Below are positions 44,571 through 51,602 of a stretch of 59,934 nucleotides of DNA, in pieces; within the stretch, counting starts at the first letter, position 1, and each line of letters begins with the position of its first letter. The notes beneath the pieces are model-generated. The model made no database searches and was not told the origin of the DNA. It was given only the letters and a program-made list of their open reading frames with translations. The stretch spans positions 1 through 59,934 of the forward strand of contig CAUPCB010000006.1 in NCBI GenBank assembly GCA_963509715.1, read 5' to 3'. This DNA is from JABCPE02 sp963509715. GTDB taxonomy: Bacteria; Bacteroidota; Bacteroidia; Flavobacteriales; Weeksellaceae. The position numbers and the translations under genes were made by a program.

Positions 44571-45596
44571 ATGATGAAAAAAAATATTTTTAAGGGCGTT
44601 TTGGCGTTGGTATTATTGGCTTCTTGCAGCAAGGATAAGATGATTTTAGATAGTATGAATGAGTACAATCTGGCTATGGAGACCAAAGGATACCACTTCG
44701 GAGATATGATTACTTTCCCAAAGGAAGTTACTGATAATGCGGAGAGTATAAGCATAAGTTTCGGGGATAAGGAAACAGCGATTTTGAAGATAGACCCTGC
44801 GTTTTTTACATTGGGGGACAATGCCGTGACTATCAATGTGAGAACTAAATCAGGAGAAAATCTATCCATAGATGCAGTTATTAATGTACTTTCAAAAACT
44901 CCTGAAAAAGAGCTGACTTATGAGGTGGTGGCAGAATATCCACATAATGCAGAAAACTTCGTTCAGGGATTCCAGCTGGAGGGGAATACCATCTACGGAA
45001 GTAATGGGCAGACAGGGGAATCCAAGGTGATAAAATATACACTGGGCTCTACGGCCAATACAGCAGAAACCAAGCTGGATGATGAGTATTTTGGGGAGGG
45101 AAGCACCATAGTAGGCGATAAAATATATCAGCTTACTTGGCAGCACAGAAAGGGCTTTGTTTATGATAAAAATACCCTTAAAAAACTATCAGAATTTAAC
45201 TACCCTAGCAGACTGACAGAGGGCTGGGGGCTGACCTATGATGGGAAAAATCTCATTCTTTCTGATGGGACAAAGAATATCTATTTCATATCTCCAGACA
45301 ACCTTCAGAAAATAGTGAAAACTATTTCTGTAGCAGGGCCATCAGAGATTTATGAAAAAATCAATGAGCTGGAATATCACGATGGATTTATCTATGCAAA
45401 CATCTGGCAGCGACCATACATCCTAAAAATAAACCCAGAAAATGGAGAAGTAGTAGGCAAAATAGATTTGACAGAAATCAATAAAAAACATTCTACCGAT
45501 GCTGATGATGTGCTGAACGGAATAGCGTTTAAGGGAGATAATATGCTGATTACAGGGAAAAACTGGGATAAGATTTACGAAATAAAAGTAAAATAG
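44571..45596 (+). CDS. Glutaminyl-peptide cyclotransferase-like lipoprotein
   Basis: The 341-residue protein has a lipobox LASC (Cys near 19) and a domain of about 215 residues with the glutamine cyclotransferase (plant-type QC) pattern: FVQGFQLEGNTIYGSNGQTG, IYQLTWQHRKGFVYD, LTEGWGLTYDGKNLILSDG and NELEYHDGFIYANIWQ. Plant-type enzymes convert N-terminal glutamine to pyroglutamate in secreted proteins. The conserved beta-propeller core is intact. An unannotated N-terminal segment (about 20-110) looks like an extra beta domain. Lipidation places it at the envelope. Confidence 0.85.
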   Translation: MMKKNIFKGVLALVLLASCSKDKMILDSMNEYNLAMETKGYHFGDMITFPKEVTDNAESISISFGDKETAILKIDPAFFTLGDNAVTINVRTKSGENLSIDAVINVLSKTPEKELTYEVVAEYPHNAENFVQGFQLEGNTIYGSNGQTGESKVIKYTLGSTANTAETKLDDEYFGEGSTIVGDKIYQLTWQHRKGFVYDKNTLKKLSEFNYPSRLTEGWGLTYDGKNLILSDGTKNIYFISPDNLQKIVKTISVAGPSEIYEKINELEYHDGFIYANIWQRPYILKINPENGEVVGKIDLTEINKKHSTDADDVLNGIAFKGDNMLITGKNWDKIYEIKVK

Positions 45597-45647
45597 CAGC
45601 GTGTAGTTTAGTGTTTATTATAAAATTTATTTTTTAAGAAAGAAGAT

Positions 45648-46262
45648 ATGCATATAGCAGTTACAGGAAATATAGGAGCAGGAAAAACTACACTTACGAC
45701 TATGCTTGCCAAGCATTACGGCTGGAGCGCCCAATTTGAGGATGTGGATCACAATCCCTATTTGGATGATTTCTATCAAGATATGTCAAAATGGTCTTTC
45801 GCTCTGCAGATTTACTTTTTGGGAAGTAGATTTAGACAGGTTAAAGAGATTAGAGAGAGTGGGAAAAATATCATTCAGGATAGGACAATTTATGAAGATG
45901 CCTACATTTTCGCAGAAAATCTAAACGAGATGAACCTGCTTTCGGAGAGGGATTATCAGAATTATTCTTCTCTTTTTGAGCTGATGAAAGGGTTTGTTTC
46001 GGCGCCAGATTTATTGATTTATCTAAAAGCTGATATTTCTACCCTTACCAAACAGATTGCGAAACGAGGAAGAGAATACGAGTCGGGAATAAGCATAGAT
46101 TATCTGATGAGGCTTAATAATAAATACGAAGCGTGGATCAACAGCTACAAAGAAGGAAAACTCCTGATTATAGATGTAAATGATTTGGATTTCGTGGAAA
46201 GAGAAGAGGATTTCGGATATATTTTGGATAGAATAGATGCCGAACTAAACGGACTTTTTTAG
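45648..46262 (+). CDS. Deoxynucleoside kinase
   Basis: The 204-residue P-loop kinase starts MHIAVTGNIGAGKTTL and contains the DRTIYEDAYIFA and IAKRGREYESGI segments of the dCK/dGK family. It should phosphorylate deoxyribonucleosides for salvage; the preferred base is not clear. It ends at a terminator shared with the Nudix gene. Confidence 0.9.
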   Translation: MHIAVTGNIGAGKTTLTTMLAKHYGWSAQFEDVDHNPYLDDFYQDMSKWSFALQIYFLGSRFRQVKEIRESGKNIIQDRTIYEDAYIFAENLNEMNLLSERDYQNYSSLFELMKGFVSAPDLLIYLKADISTLTKQIAKRGREYESGISIDYLMRLNNKYEAWINSYKEGKLLIIDVNDLDFVEREEDFGYILDRIDAELNGLF

Positions 46263-46265
46263 CAT

Positions 46266-46295
46266 AAAAAAACTCTCAATTTTGAGAGTTTTTTT
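46266..46295. terminator. Bidirectional terminator between kinase and Nudix genes
   Basis: AACTCTCAA/TTGAGAGTT (46271-46279 with 46282-46290) is flanked by A and T runs on both sides and sits between convergent stops. Confidence 0.85.
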
Positions 46296-46299
46296 GTTT

Positions 46300-46905
46300 T
46301 TAAATGATTTTTGCTTCTTTTAAAATTAGTTCAATATTTTTAAAAGTATTTGGGAGAATCTCTGAGAGGATTTCATCTTTGGATTTCCATTCTACTTTCG
46401 TGATGCCTTCTTCTGTTTGTGGGATAAGTTCTTTGCTATCAGTGCTTTTCATCAGATACCAAAAAGTGGTTTTTAGAATCTGAGCATTGTTTTCTCTTTC
46501 CCTGTAAGTGTGATAAGTAGACCCGATGAAGTTCTGTAATTTCAAGTTTTGAATTCCTGTTTCTTCTTCTACTTCCCTTACAGCCGCGTGTTCAAGGGAT
46601 TCGTTAGGTTCTAGTTTTCCTTTTGGTAAATCCCATTTTCCGAGTCTATAGATGAAAAGGACTTTGTTTTCATCGTTTTTCACGATGCCACCCGCTGCTT
46701 CTATATTGGTGAAAGAATCATGAAAATCATCCCAGATTTTATCAGGGTCTTCGCCGTAGAGGTTTACAGATTGATATGAAGAGTTTTCCAAGATATCCAT
46801 AGCCGTTTCTATGGACGCAAAATCCTCGTAAGCGATATTTTTTTCATCATCATTAGGAAGATTATTGATGGATAATTTTTTTTCATTGATAAAAACTTTA
46901 TACAT
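46300..46905 (-). CDS. Nudix hydrolase
   Basis: The 201-residue protein has the Nudix box GKLEPNESLEHAAVREVEEETGI within residues 90-135 (quoted in part: REVEEETGI), following the fold entry GGIVKNDENKVLFIYRLGKWDLP. It hydrolyses nucleoside diphosphate-linked substrates; the exact substrate is unknown. An N-terminal domain of about 65 residues, with VFINEKKLSINNLP, is not part of the core fold. It is divergent from the SRPBCC gene, with adjoining promoters. Confidence 0.88.
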   Translation of the reverse strand: MYKVFINEKKLSINNLPNDDEKNIAYEDFASIETAMDILENSSYQSVNLYGEDPDKIWDDFHDSFTNIEAAGGIVKNDENKVLFIYRLGKWDLPKGKLEPNESLEHAAVREVEEETGIQNLKLQNFIGSTYHTYRERENNAQILKTTFWYLMKSTDSKELIPQTEEGITKVEWKSKDEILSEILPNTFKNIELILKEAKII

Positions 46906-46926
46906 TTGCTGAATCTTTGAAGTTAA

Positions 46927-46942
46927 TATTATTGCAAAAATA
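46927..46942. promoter_or_regulatory. Abutting divergent -7 elements of the Nudix and SRPBCC genes
   Basis: The minus strand reads TATTTTTG at 46935-46942. The plus strand reads TATTATTG at 46927-46934, one base off consensus. The two elements touch end to end. Confidence 0.5.
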
Positions 46943-46948
46943 TAAAAA

Positions 46949-47338
46949 ATGAAATTAGAAGGAAGAAAAGTGCTGGTAAATAAATCTACAAAAGATTTAT
47001 TTGAAATGCTGAAAAAACCTGAAGATTATAAACATCTGATGCCAGAGAGTTTGGTTTCTTTTGAAACAACAGAAAATGGCTTTAAATTCGGTCTAAAAGG
47101 AATGCCCGAAATCGCACTGAAAATCTCAGAAATGGTGGAGGATAAGAAGGTGGTGCTTACATCAGGAAATCCTTCCTTGGATTTCGCTCTAACAGGGCAG
47201 ATGGATGCAGTTTCCGAAAATAAATCAGAAGTTCAAATATTATTCGAAGGGCAGTTCAATCCATTTATTAAAATGATGGTAGAGAAGCCGTTACAAAATT
47301 TTATAGACAACCTTACTGACAAGATTGAAGGATTATAA
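46949..47338 (+). CDS. SRPBCC-fold protein
   Basis: The 129-residue protein looks like a START/CoxG-like SRPBCC fold: MKLEGRKVLVNKSTKDLFEM, then KPEDYKHLMPESL, then a C-terminal helix NFIDNLTDKIEGL. Such proteins bind hydrophobic ligands. The specific ligand is unknown. The fusion transporter gene begins three bases after its stop, so they are co-transcribed. Confidence 0.75.
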   Translation: MKLEGRKVLVNKSTKDLFEMLKKPEDYKHLMPESLVSFETTENGFKFGLKGMPEIALKISEMVEDKKVVLTSGNPSLDFALTGQMDAVSENKSEVQILFEGQFNPFIKMMVEKPLQNFIDNLTDKIEGL

Positions 47339-47341
47339 TGG

Positions 47342-48640
47342 ATGAATTCTCAGGAAGGAAGTAAATATATAGCACAGCATTTACCTGTTTTTCTAAACAT
47401 GGTAGATAGAAAAATCCTCATCGTCGGCGGTGGGGAATTGGCGTTTGAGCAGGTGCTTTATATTCTTGAAAATGCTCCTAATTCTGAAATTCTAGTGGTT
47501 GGGGAACAAATAGACGATAGGATAGAGGAACTCAGAGAGGTCTGTGCTAATCTGTCTATTGCCCAAAAATCTTTTGAAAAATCGGATTTAGAAAATCAAG
47601 AATTGGTTTTCATAACCCTGAAAGATACTTTACAAACCAAACAAATCATAAAAGAAGCTAAAGATAGAGGAATCCTCATAAATACACCTCTTTATCCAGA
47701 GTTTAATGATTTTTATATTCAAGTGGATAATGTTCAATCGGCTGATATTCAGAACTATACAGGGGGTCATTGGAAAAAGATTGCATTTACAAGTATCGCG
47801 GCTTTCTTTATTCTGATACTTGGGAATATCTTAAATTTATTTATTTCTTATGATGAATTTTCAACAGGGATAAAATGGCTGGTAGGGGAAATAGATGGGC
47901 TGTTCTATTGGATGATTCTCATAGGTTTCGTGGCGCAGCTTATAGACGGGCTACTGGGCATGGGCTATGGGCTTACTTCTACTGCGGCGCTGCTGAGTGC
48001 GGGCGTTCCGCTTCCTGCTATTAGCGGTAGTATTCATACGGCGGAGATGTTTTCGAGTGGGGCATCTGGGCTAAGTCATTATAAATTCGGGAATGTGAAT
48101 AAAAAACTCCTGAAATTTCTAATCATCCCAGGGGTGATAGGCGCAGTTTCGGGGGCAGTTTTATTGTCCATGTTTAGTTTGGAATACACCCATATCATCA
48201 AACCAATACTTGCATTTTATACCTTTTTACTTGGGATAAGAATTTTGGTAAGAGTTTTTGGAAAGAAAAAAGAAACCAAAAAACTCAAAAATGTAGGCTG
48301 GTTAGCGTTTTTTGGAGGTTTTTTAGATTCTTTTGCAGGTGGAGGCTGGGGGCCTTTGGTGACGACCACACTGATTTCAAAAGGGAAAACGCCGAGATTT
48401 GTGATCGGAACGGTCAGTTTATCAGAGTTTTTTATTACATTTGCTAGCGCTCTTACATTTTTTGCTTTTTTAGGGCTGAGCCATTGGCAGGTTATTTTGG
48501 GGTTGGTTCTTGGTGGAATGCTGGCGGCACCTTTGGCAGCAAAACTGGCAGGAAAACTCCCTACAAAAGCGATGTTTATAGGCGTAGGAGTGCTGGTCAT
48601 TCTGTGGTCACTTAATATATTAGTTAAATCAATTTTATAA
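47342..48640 (+). CDS. Siroheme-synthase-like NAD domain fused to a TSUP (TauE/SafE) transporter
   Basis: The 432-residue protein has an N-terminal Rossmann-type domain (about 10-140) like the precorrin-2 dehydrogenase part of siroheme synthase: LPVFLNMVDRKILIVGGGEL, then LINTPLYPEFNDFYIQ. The second part has about nine membrane segments of the TauE/SafE (TSUP) family, with LIDGLLGMGYGLTSTAALL and FLDSFAGGGWGPLVTTTLI, the two duplicated family motifs. TSUP proteins move sulphite or other sulphur-containing anions. The fusion suggests a link between siroheme or sulphite metabolism and anion transport, but no sulphite reductase gene is in the window. Function is inference. Confidence 0.8.
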   Translation: MNSQEGSKYIAQHLPVFLNMVDRKILIVGGGELAFEQVLYILENAPNSEILVVGEQIDDRIEELREVCANLSIAQKSFEKSDLENQELVFITLKDTLQTKQIIKEAKDRGILINTPLYPEFNDFYIQVDNVQSADIQNYTGGHWKKIAFTSIAAFFILILGNILNLFISYDEFSTGIKWLVGEIDGLFYWMILIGFVAQLIDGLLGMGYGLTSTAALLSAGVPLPAISGSIHTAEMFSSGASGLSHYKFGNVNKKLLKFLIIPGVIGAVSGAVLLSMFSLEYTHIIKPILAFYTFLLGIRILVRVFGKKKETKKLKNVGWLAFFGGFLDSFAGGGWGPLVTTTLISKGKTPRFVIGTVSLSEFFITFASALTFFAFLGLSHWQVILGLVLGGMLAAPLAAKLAGKLPTKAMFIGVGVLVILWSLNILVKSIL

Positions 48641-48655
48641 AAAAATAAAATAACA

Positions 48656-49582
48656 ATGCCGAATCCTCTTTTTTATGCTAAAATTCTCCTTTTTGGGGAG
48701 TATGGGATTATCGAGAATTCTCAGGGATTGACCCTGCCATACAGCTTTTATAAAGGTTGTTTCAAGTTTTCTGTTCTCGAATCAGAGTTTGAAAAAAAAT
48801 CCAATGAATCTCTGAAAAAATATTGGGAATACTTAGCAAAATTAGAGCTTCCAGAGCAGTTCAGATTAGATTTACCAGCTTTAAAGAAAGATATTGAAAA
48901 CGGATTGTTTTTTGATTCTAATATTCCGCAGGGATACGGTGTGGGTAGTTCTGGGGCTTTGGTAGCGGCTATTTTTGACCGATATTCTGTAGTTCAGCAT
49001 AAACCTGAAGAAATTGGGAAAAACGAATTGAAGGAACTGAAAAAAGTTTTCGGAGAGTTGGAAAGTTTCTTTCATGGCAAAAGTTCGGGAATAGACCCGC
49101 TAATCTGCTACATGAACTTGCCTATTTTGATAGAAAACAAGGAAAATGTGGGCAGGGTGGAAATTCCACAAGAAAACGAAGGAAAAGGTGCGATTTTTCT
49201 TATCGATTCTGGCGTAGTGGGAGAAACAGGGCCGATGGTTCAGATTTTCTTTGAAAAATTAAAAAACGAAGGATTTAGAAAAACCCTGAAAGAGGAGTTT
49301 ATCAAGTATAATAATGCCTGCATTCAGTCCTTTTTGAACAAGGAAATGACACCATTTTTTAAGAACATGAAAGCCCTTTCCAAATGGGCGTATGAGCATT
49401 TCCGACCGATGATTCCAGATAGTGTTTTCAATGCATGGAAAAAGGGTCTAGATACAAATGCTTACTATCTCAAACTCTGTGGTAGTGGTGGTGGAGGCTA
49501 TATTTTAGGCTTTACTAAGGATTATCAGAAGGCTGAAAAAATGCTGAAAGGTTTTCATAAAGAGGTGATTTACAGGTTTTAA
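48656..49582 (+). CDS. Mevalonate kinase (GHMP family)
   Basis: The 308-residue protein has the GHMP motifs FYAKILLFGEYGII (near 6), the ATP loop PQGYGVGSSGALVAA (near 92), HGKSSGIDPLICY (catalytic Asp near 143) and CGSGGGGYILGF near the end. It phosphorylates mevalonate in isoprenoid synthesis. Phosphomevalonate enzymes are not adjacent. It lies 15 bases after the TSUP fusion and 11 before a prenyltransferase. HMG-CoA synthase of the same pathway is encoded 6 kb away. Confidence 0.88.
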   Translation: MPNPLFYAKILLFGEYGIIENSQGLTLPYSFYKGCFKFSVLESEFEKKSNESLKKYWEYLAKLELPEQFRLDLPALKKDIENGLFFDSNIPQGYGVGSSGALVAAIFDRYSVVQHKPEEIGKNELKELKKVFGELESFFHGKSSGIDPLICYMNLPILIENKENVGRVEIPQENEGKGAIFLIDSGVVGETGPMVQIFFEKLKNEGFRKTLKEEFIKYNNACIQSFLNKEMTPFFKNMKALSKWAYEHFRPMIPDSVFNAWKKGLDTNAYYLKLCGSGGGGYILGFTKDYQKAEKMLKGFHKEVIYRF

Positions 49583-49593
49583 ACAATTTCTGA

Positions 49594-50460
49594 ATGAAAC
49601 CCCTTTTTCTTCATAGGGCGCTGCAGTTTGTTAGTCTGCTTTTGGGAGTAAGGATTTTTAGGCTGGTTTTTCTTACCTTTTCGCTCTATGTTTTTACTTT
49701 TTTTATAATTAAAACCGTTGATTTTACAGATGTTAAAATTCATGGAATTATTTTTTGTTCCTTGATGAGCATCGCGGCTGGCGGGCTGATAAATCAGTTT
49801 TATGATGAGGAAAAGGATAAAATCATTAAGCCCTTTCGTGCTAGGTTGCAGGCTTTTTTGAAGAAAAAATATTTCCTTTACTTTTATCTTATTTTGAATA
49901 TTTTATCGCTGGGAATTTCATTGAATCTTTCTTGGCGAATATTTTTGTATTTTATTGTTTATCAGTTTTTTATTTGGTTTTACAGCCACAAGCTGAGCAA
50001 GATTTTGCTGGTGAATAATTTCACCTATGTGCTGCTCTCTGTTTATCCGTTTTTTGGGATATTGGTTTATTATCAGTACTTTACGATAGGAATTTTTCTC
50101 TTGTCGGCGTTTTTGTTCTTGTTCCTGCTGAGTATGGATATTATAAAGGATTTGCTCAGTCGGGAAGCAGATGAAACTCTTGGCTATCAGACTTTTCCGA
50201 TAGTTTATGGCGTTGAAAAAACATCTAAGCTTGTACAGATGTTGTTTTTATCAGCATGTTTTCTTGCATTGTTTATATTGACAAATCAGGATTTGGGTCT
50301 GCATTCGTATTATTTTGGCGCTACGATTGTTTTCCTTGTTTTTGTTTTATTTTTATTAAAAAATAAGAGCAAGAAAAACTATTTTGTAGTGTCTATTTTA
50401 CTGAAAATCTGGATTTTTGTAGGAGTTATTTCTATGCTGGTAAGTGGAATTTTTGTTTAA
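49594..50460 (+). CDS. UbiA-family prenyltransferase
   Basis: The 288-residue integral membrane protein has about eight helices and the two aspartate-rich motifs of UbiA enzymes, NQFYDEEKDKIIKP (near 68) and DIIKDLLSREADETLGYQTF (near 190). It attaches an isoprenoid to an aromatic or lipid acceptor; menaquinone, heme O or archaeal-type lipid branches cannot be told apart by eye. Its place beside mevalonate kinase fits an isoprenoid role. Its stop overlaps the convergent lipoprotein gene. Confidence 0.82.
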   Translation: MKPLFLHRALQFVSLLLGVRIFRLVFLTFSLYVFTFFIIKTVDFTDVKIHGIIFCSLMSIAAGGLINQFYDEEKDKIIKPFRARLQAFLKKKYFLYFYLILNILSLGISLNLSWRIFLYFIVYQFFIWFYSHKLSKILLVNNFTYVLLSVYPFFGILVYYQYFTIGIFLLSAFLFLFLLSMDIIKDLLSREADETLGYQTFPIVYGVEKTSKLVQMLFLSACFLALFILTNQDLGLHSYYFGATIVFLVFVLFLLKNKSKKNYFVVSILLKIWIFVGVISMLVSGIFV

Positions 50461-51023
50461 AACATTTTGAGTTTTCGTAGATTTTTTATCAAATCTTTGA
50501 TTGCTCCTTTTGTTCCTACTTTTATAGAGTTTTCGGCTTTTCCTATGAGTCTGGCGTTGCCTTTGTAGGTGTCGTATTGGTTCTCCATTATCAGATTTCC
50601 ATCGCTGTCATAGAGTTTTAGGCTTACCAATACTTGATTAGAAAACACATATTTACCAATACCTACTTTGAAGTATTTAACTTTTGGGACGATTATGGCT
50701 TCGGCATTGTTATTTTTTCCAACTTCTTTAATGTATTCAGTATCAACATTATCGTAGTCCATAGAACTGTCCATTTGAACGGTTTTTATGTTGCCGCTGT
50801 AAAGGCTCATTTGGTCAGTCACGGCACTGAAAAACGCTTGGTTTGTCGGAGGTTTTATTTCTTCTATTTCAGGGAAAACCGCGGGCTGGAAGTAGATTAT
50901 TTTCTTTATTTTACCTAATTTATAATCAGGTTTATAGCCTAATAATTTACTCCCAAAACTAGAACAGCCAGCTAAAACAAGCCCAGCTGCGATGCCTAAT
51001 AGTATAAATTTTTTCCGATTCAT
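50457..51023 (-). CDS. Lipoprotein of unknown function
   Basis: The 188-residue protein has a lipobox LAGC (Cys near 20), then a sequence with PAVFPEIEEIKPPTNQAFF and EAIIVPKVKYFKVGIGKYVF. It resembles small envelope lipoproteins but I cannot name the family. The ATG at 51023 is chosen because a -7 element at 51032-51039 covers the alternative GTG. It ends convergently with the UbiA gene, overlapping by four bases. Confidence 0.75.
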   Translation of the reverse strand: MNRKKFILLGIAAGLVLAGCSSFGSKLLGYKPDYKLGKIKKIIYFQPAVFPEIEEIKPPTNQAFFSAVTDQMSLYSGNIKTVQMDSSMDYDNVDTEYIKEVGKNNNAEAIIVPKVKYFKVGIGKYVFSNQVLVSLKLYDSDGNLIMENQYDTYKGNARLIGKAENSIKVGTKGAIKDLIKNLRKLKMF

Positions 51024-51031
51024 ATTCCGCA

Positions 51032-51039
51032 CAAAGATA
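51032..51039 (-). promoter_or_regulatory. -7 element of the 51023 lipoprotein gene
   Basis: The minus strand reads TATCTTTG, matching TAnnTTTG, eight bases before the ATG. Confidence 0.6.
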
Positions 51040-51096
51040 CTTTAATTTATTTACTAAAAATTAGCATAAAAAATTTTTTATTCTAAAAATAATTTT

Positions 51097-51104
51097 TACA
51101 TTTG
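51097..51104 (+). promoter_or_regulatory. -7 element of rpsO
   Basis: TACATTTG matches TAnnTTTG and ends 37 bases before the rpsO ATG. Confidence 0.65.
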
Positions 51105-51141
51105 CAGCCTCATACATAATAATCATTTAAATAATATTGGA

Positions 51142-51411
51142 ATGTATCTAACAAAAGAAGTAAAAGCAGAACTTTTCGCAAAACATGGAAAATCTGCACA
51201 GGACACAGGAAGTGCTGAAGGGCAAATCGCTCTTTTCACATTTAGAATTAATCATTTATCTCAACACTTGAAATCTAACCACAAAGATTATGCTACTGAG
51301 AGATCGCTAGTAAAATTGGTAGGTAAGAGAAAAAGACTTCTGGATTATCTTAAAAAGAAAGATATCAACAGATATAGAGCTATCATTGCAGAGCTTGGAA
51401 TCAGAAAATAA
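51142..51411 (+). CDS. rpsO: 30S ribosomal protein S15
   Basis: The 89-residue protein has the S15 pattern KHGKSAQDTGSAEGQIALFT, HLSQHLKSNHKDYATERSL and KRKRLLDYLKKKD. It binds 16S rRNA in the platform. It has its own promoter and terminator and precedes pnp, the same order as in many bacteria. Confidence 0.97.
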   Translation: MYLTKEVKAELFAKHGKSAQDTGSAEGQIALFTFRINHLSQHLKSNHKDYATERSLVKLVGKRKRLLDYLKKKDINRYRAIIAELGIRK

Positions 51412-51426
51412 TAATTCAGATAACAT

Positions 51427-51460
51427 AAAAAAGCAACTCAGTATTTTGGGTTGCTTTTTT
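51427..51460 (+). terminator. rpsO terminator
   Basis: A 14-bp stem with one G-T pair (51427-51440 with 51447-51460) ends in six T. Confidence 0.85.
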
Positions 51461-51500
51461 AATTTTTAAATAAAATGGTAAATTTTCCCTCAAAAAAACT

Positions 51501-51508
51501 TACCTTTG
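51501..51508 (+). promoter_or_regulatory. -7 element of pnp
   Basis: TACCTTTG matches TAnnTTTG. The start codon is 95 bases further on, an unusually long leader for this window. Confidence 0.65.
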
Positions 51509-51537
51509 CACACGAAAATTAGTAGAGTATTAACAAT

Positions 51538-51586
51538 ATGCCTGCCGAAAGAAGTGGCGCAGGTGTCCGAAAGTAGAAATTTCGGA
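51538..51586 (+). promoter_or_regulatory. pnp leader: two hairpins and a 12-codon ORF
   Basis: Hairpin 1 has CCTG-CC pairing with GG-CAGG (51541-51563, small bulge). Hairpin 2 has a perfect TCCGAAA/TTTCGGA stem (51566-51572 with 51580-51586). A frame MPAERSGAGVRK from the ATG at 51538 to the TAG at 51574 runs through hairpin 1 and into hairpin 2. E. coli pnp is autoregulated through a leader stem cut by RNase III, so control here is plausible, but the leader ORF may be chance. Confidence 0.5.
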
Positions 51587-51602
51587 GTAAAAATTAAATT
51601 TT

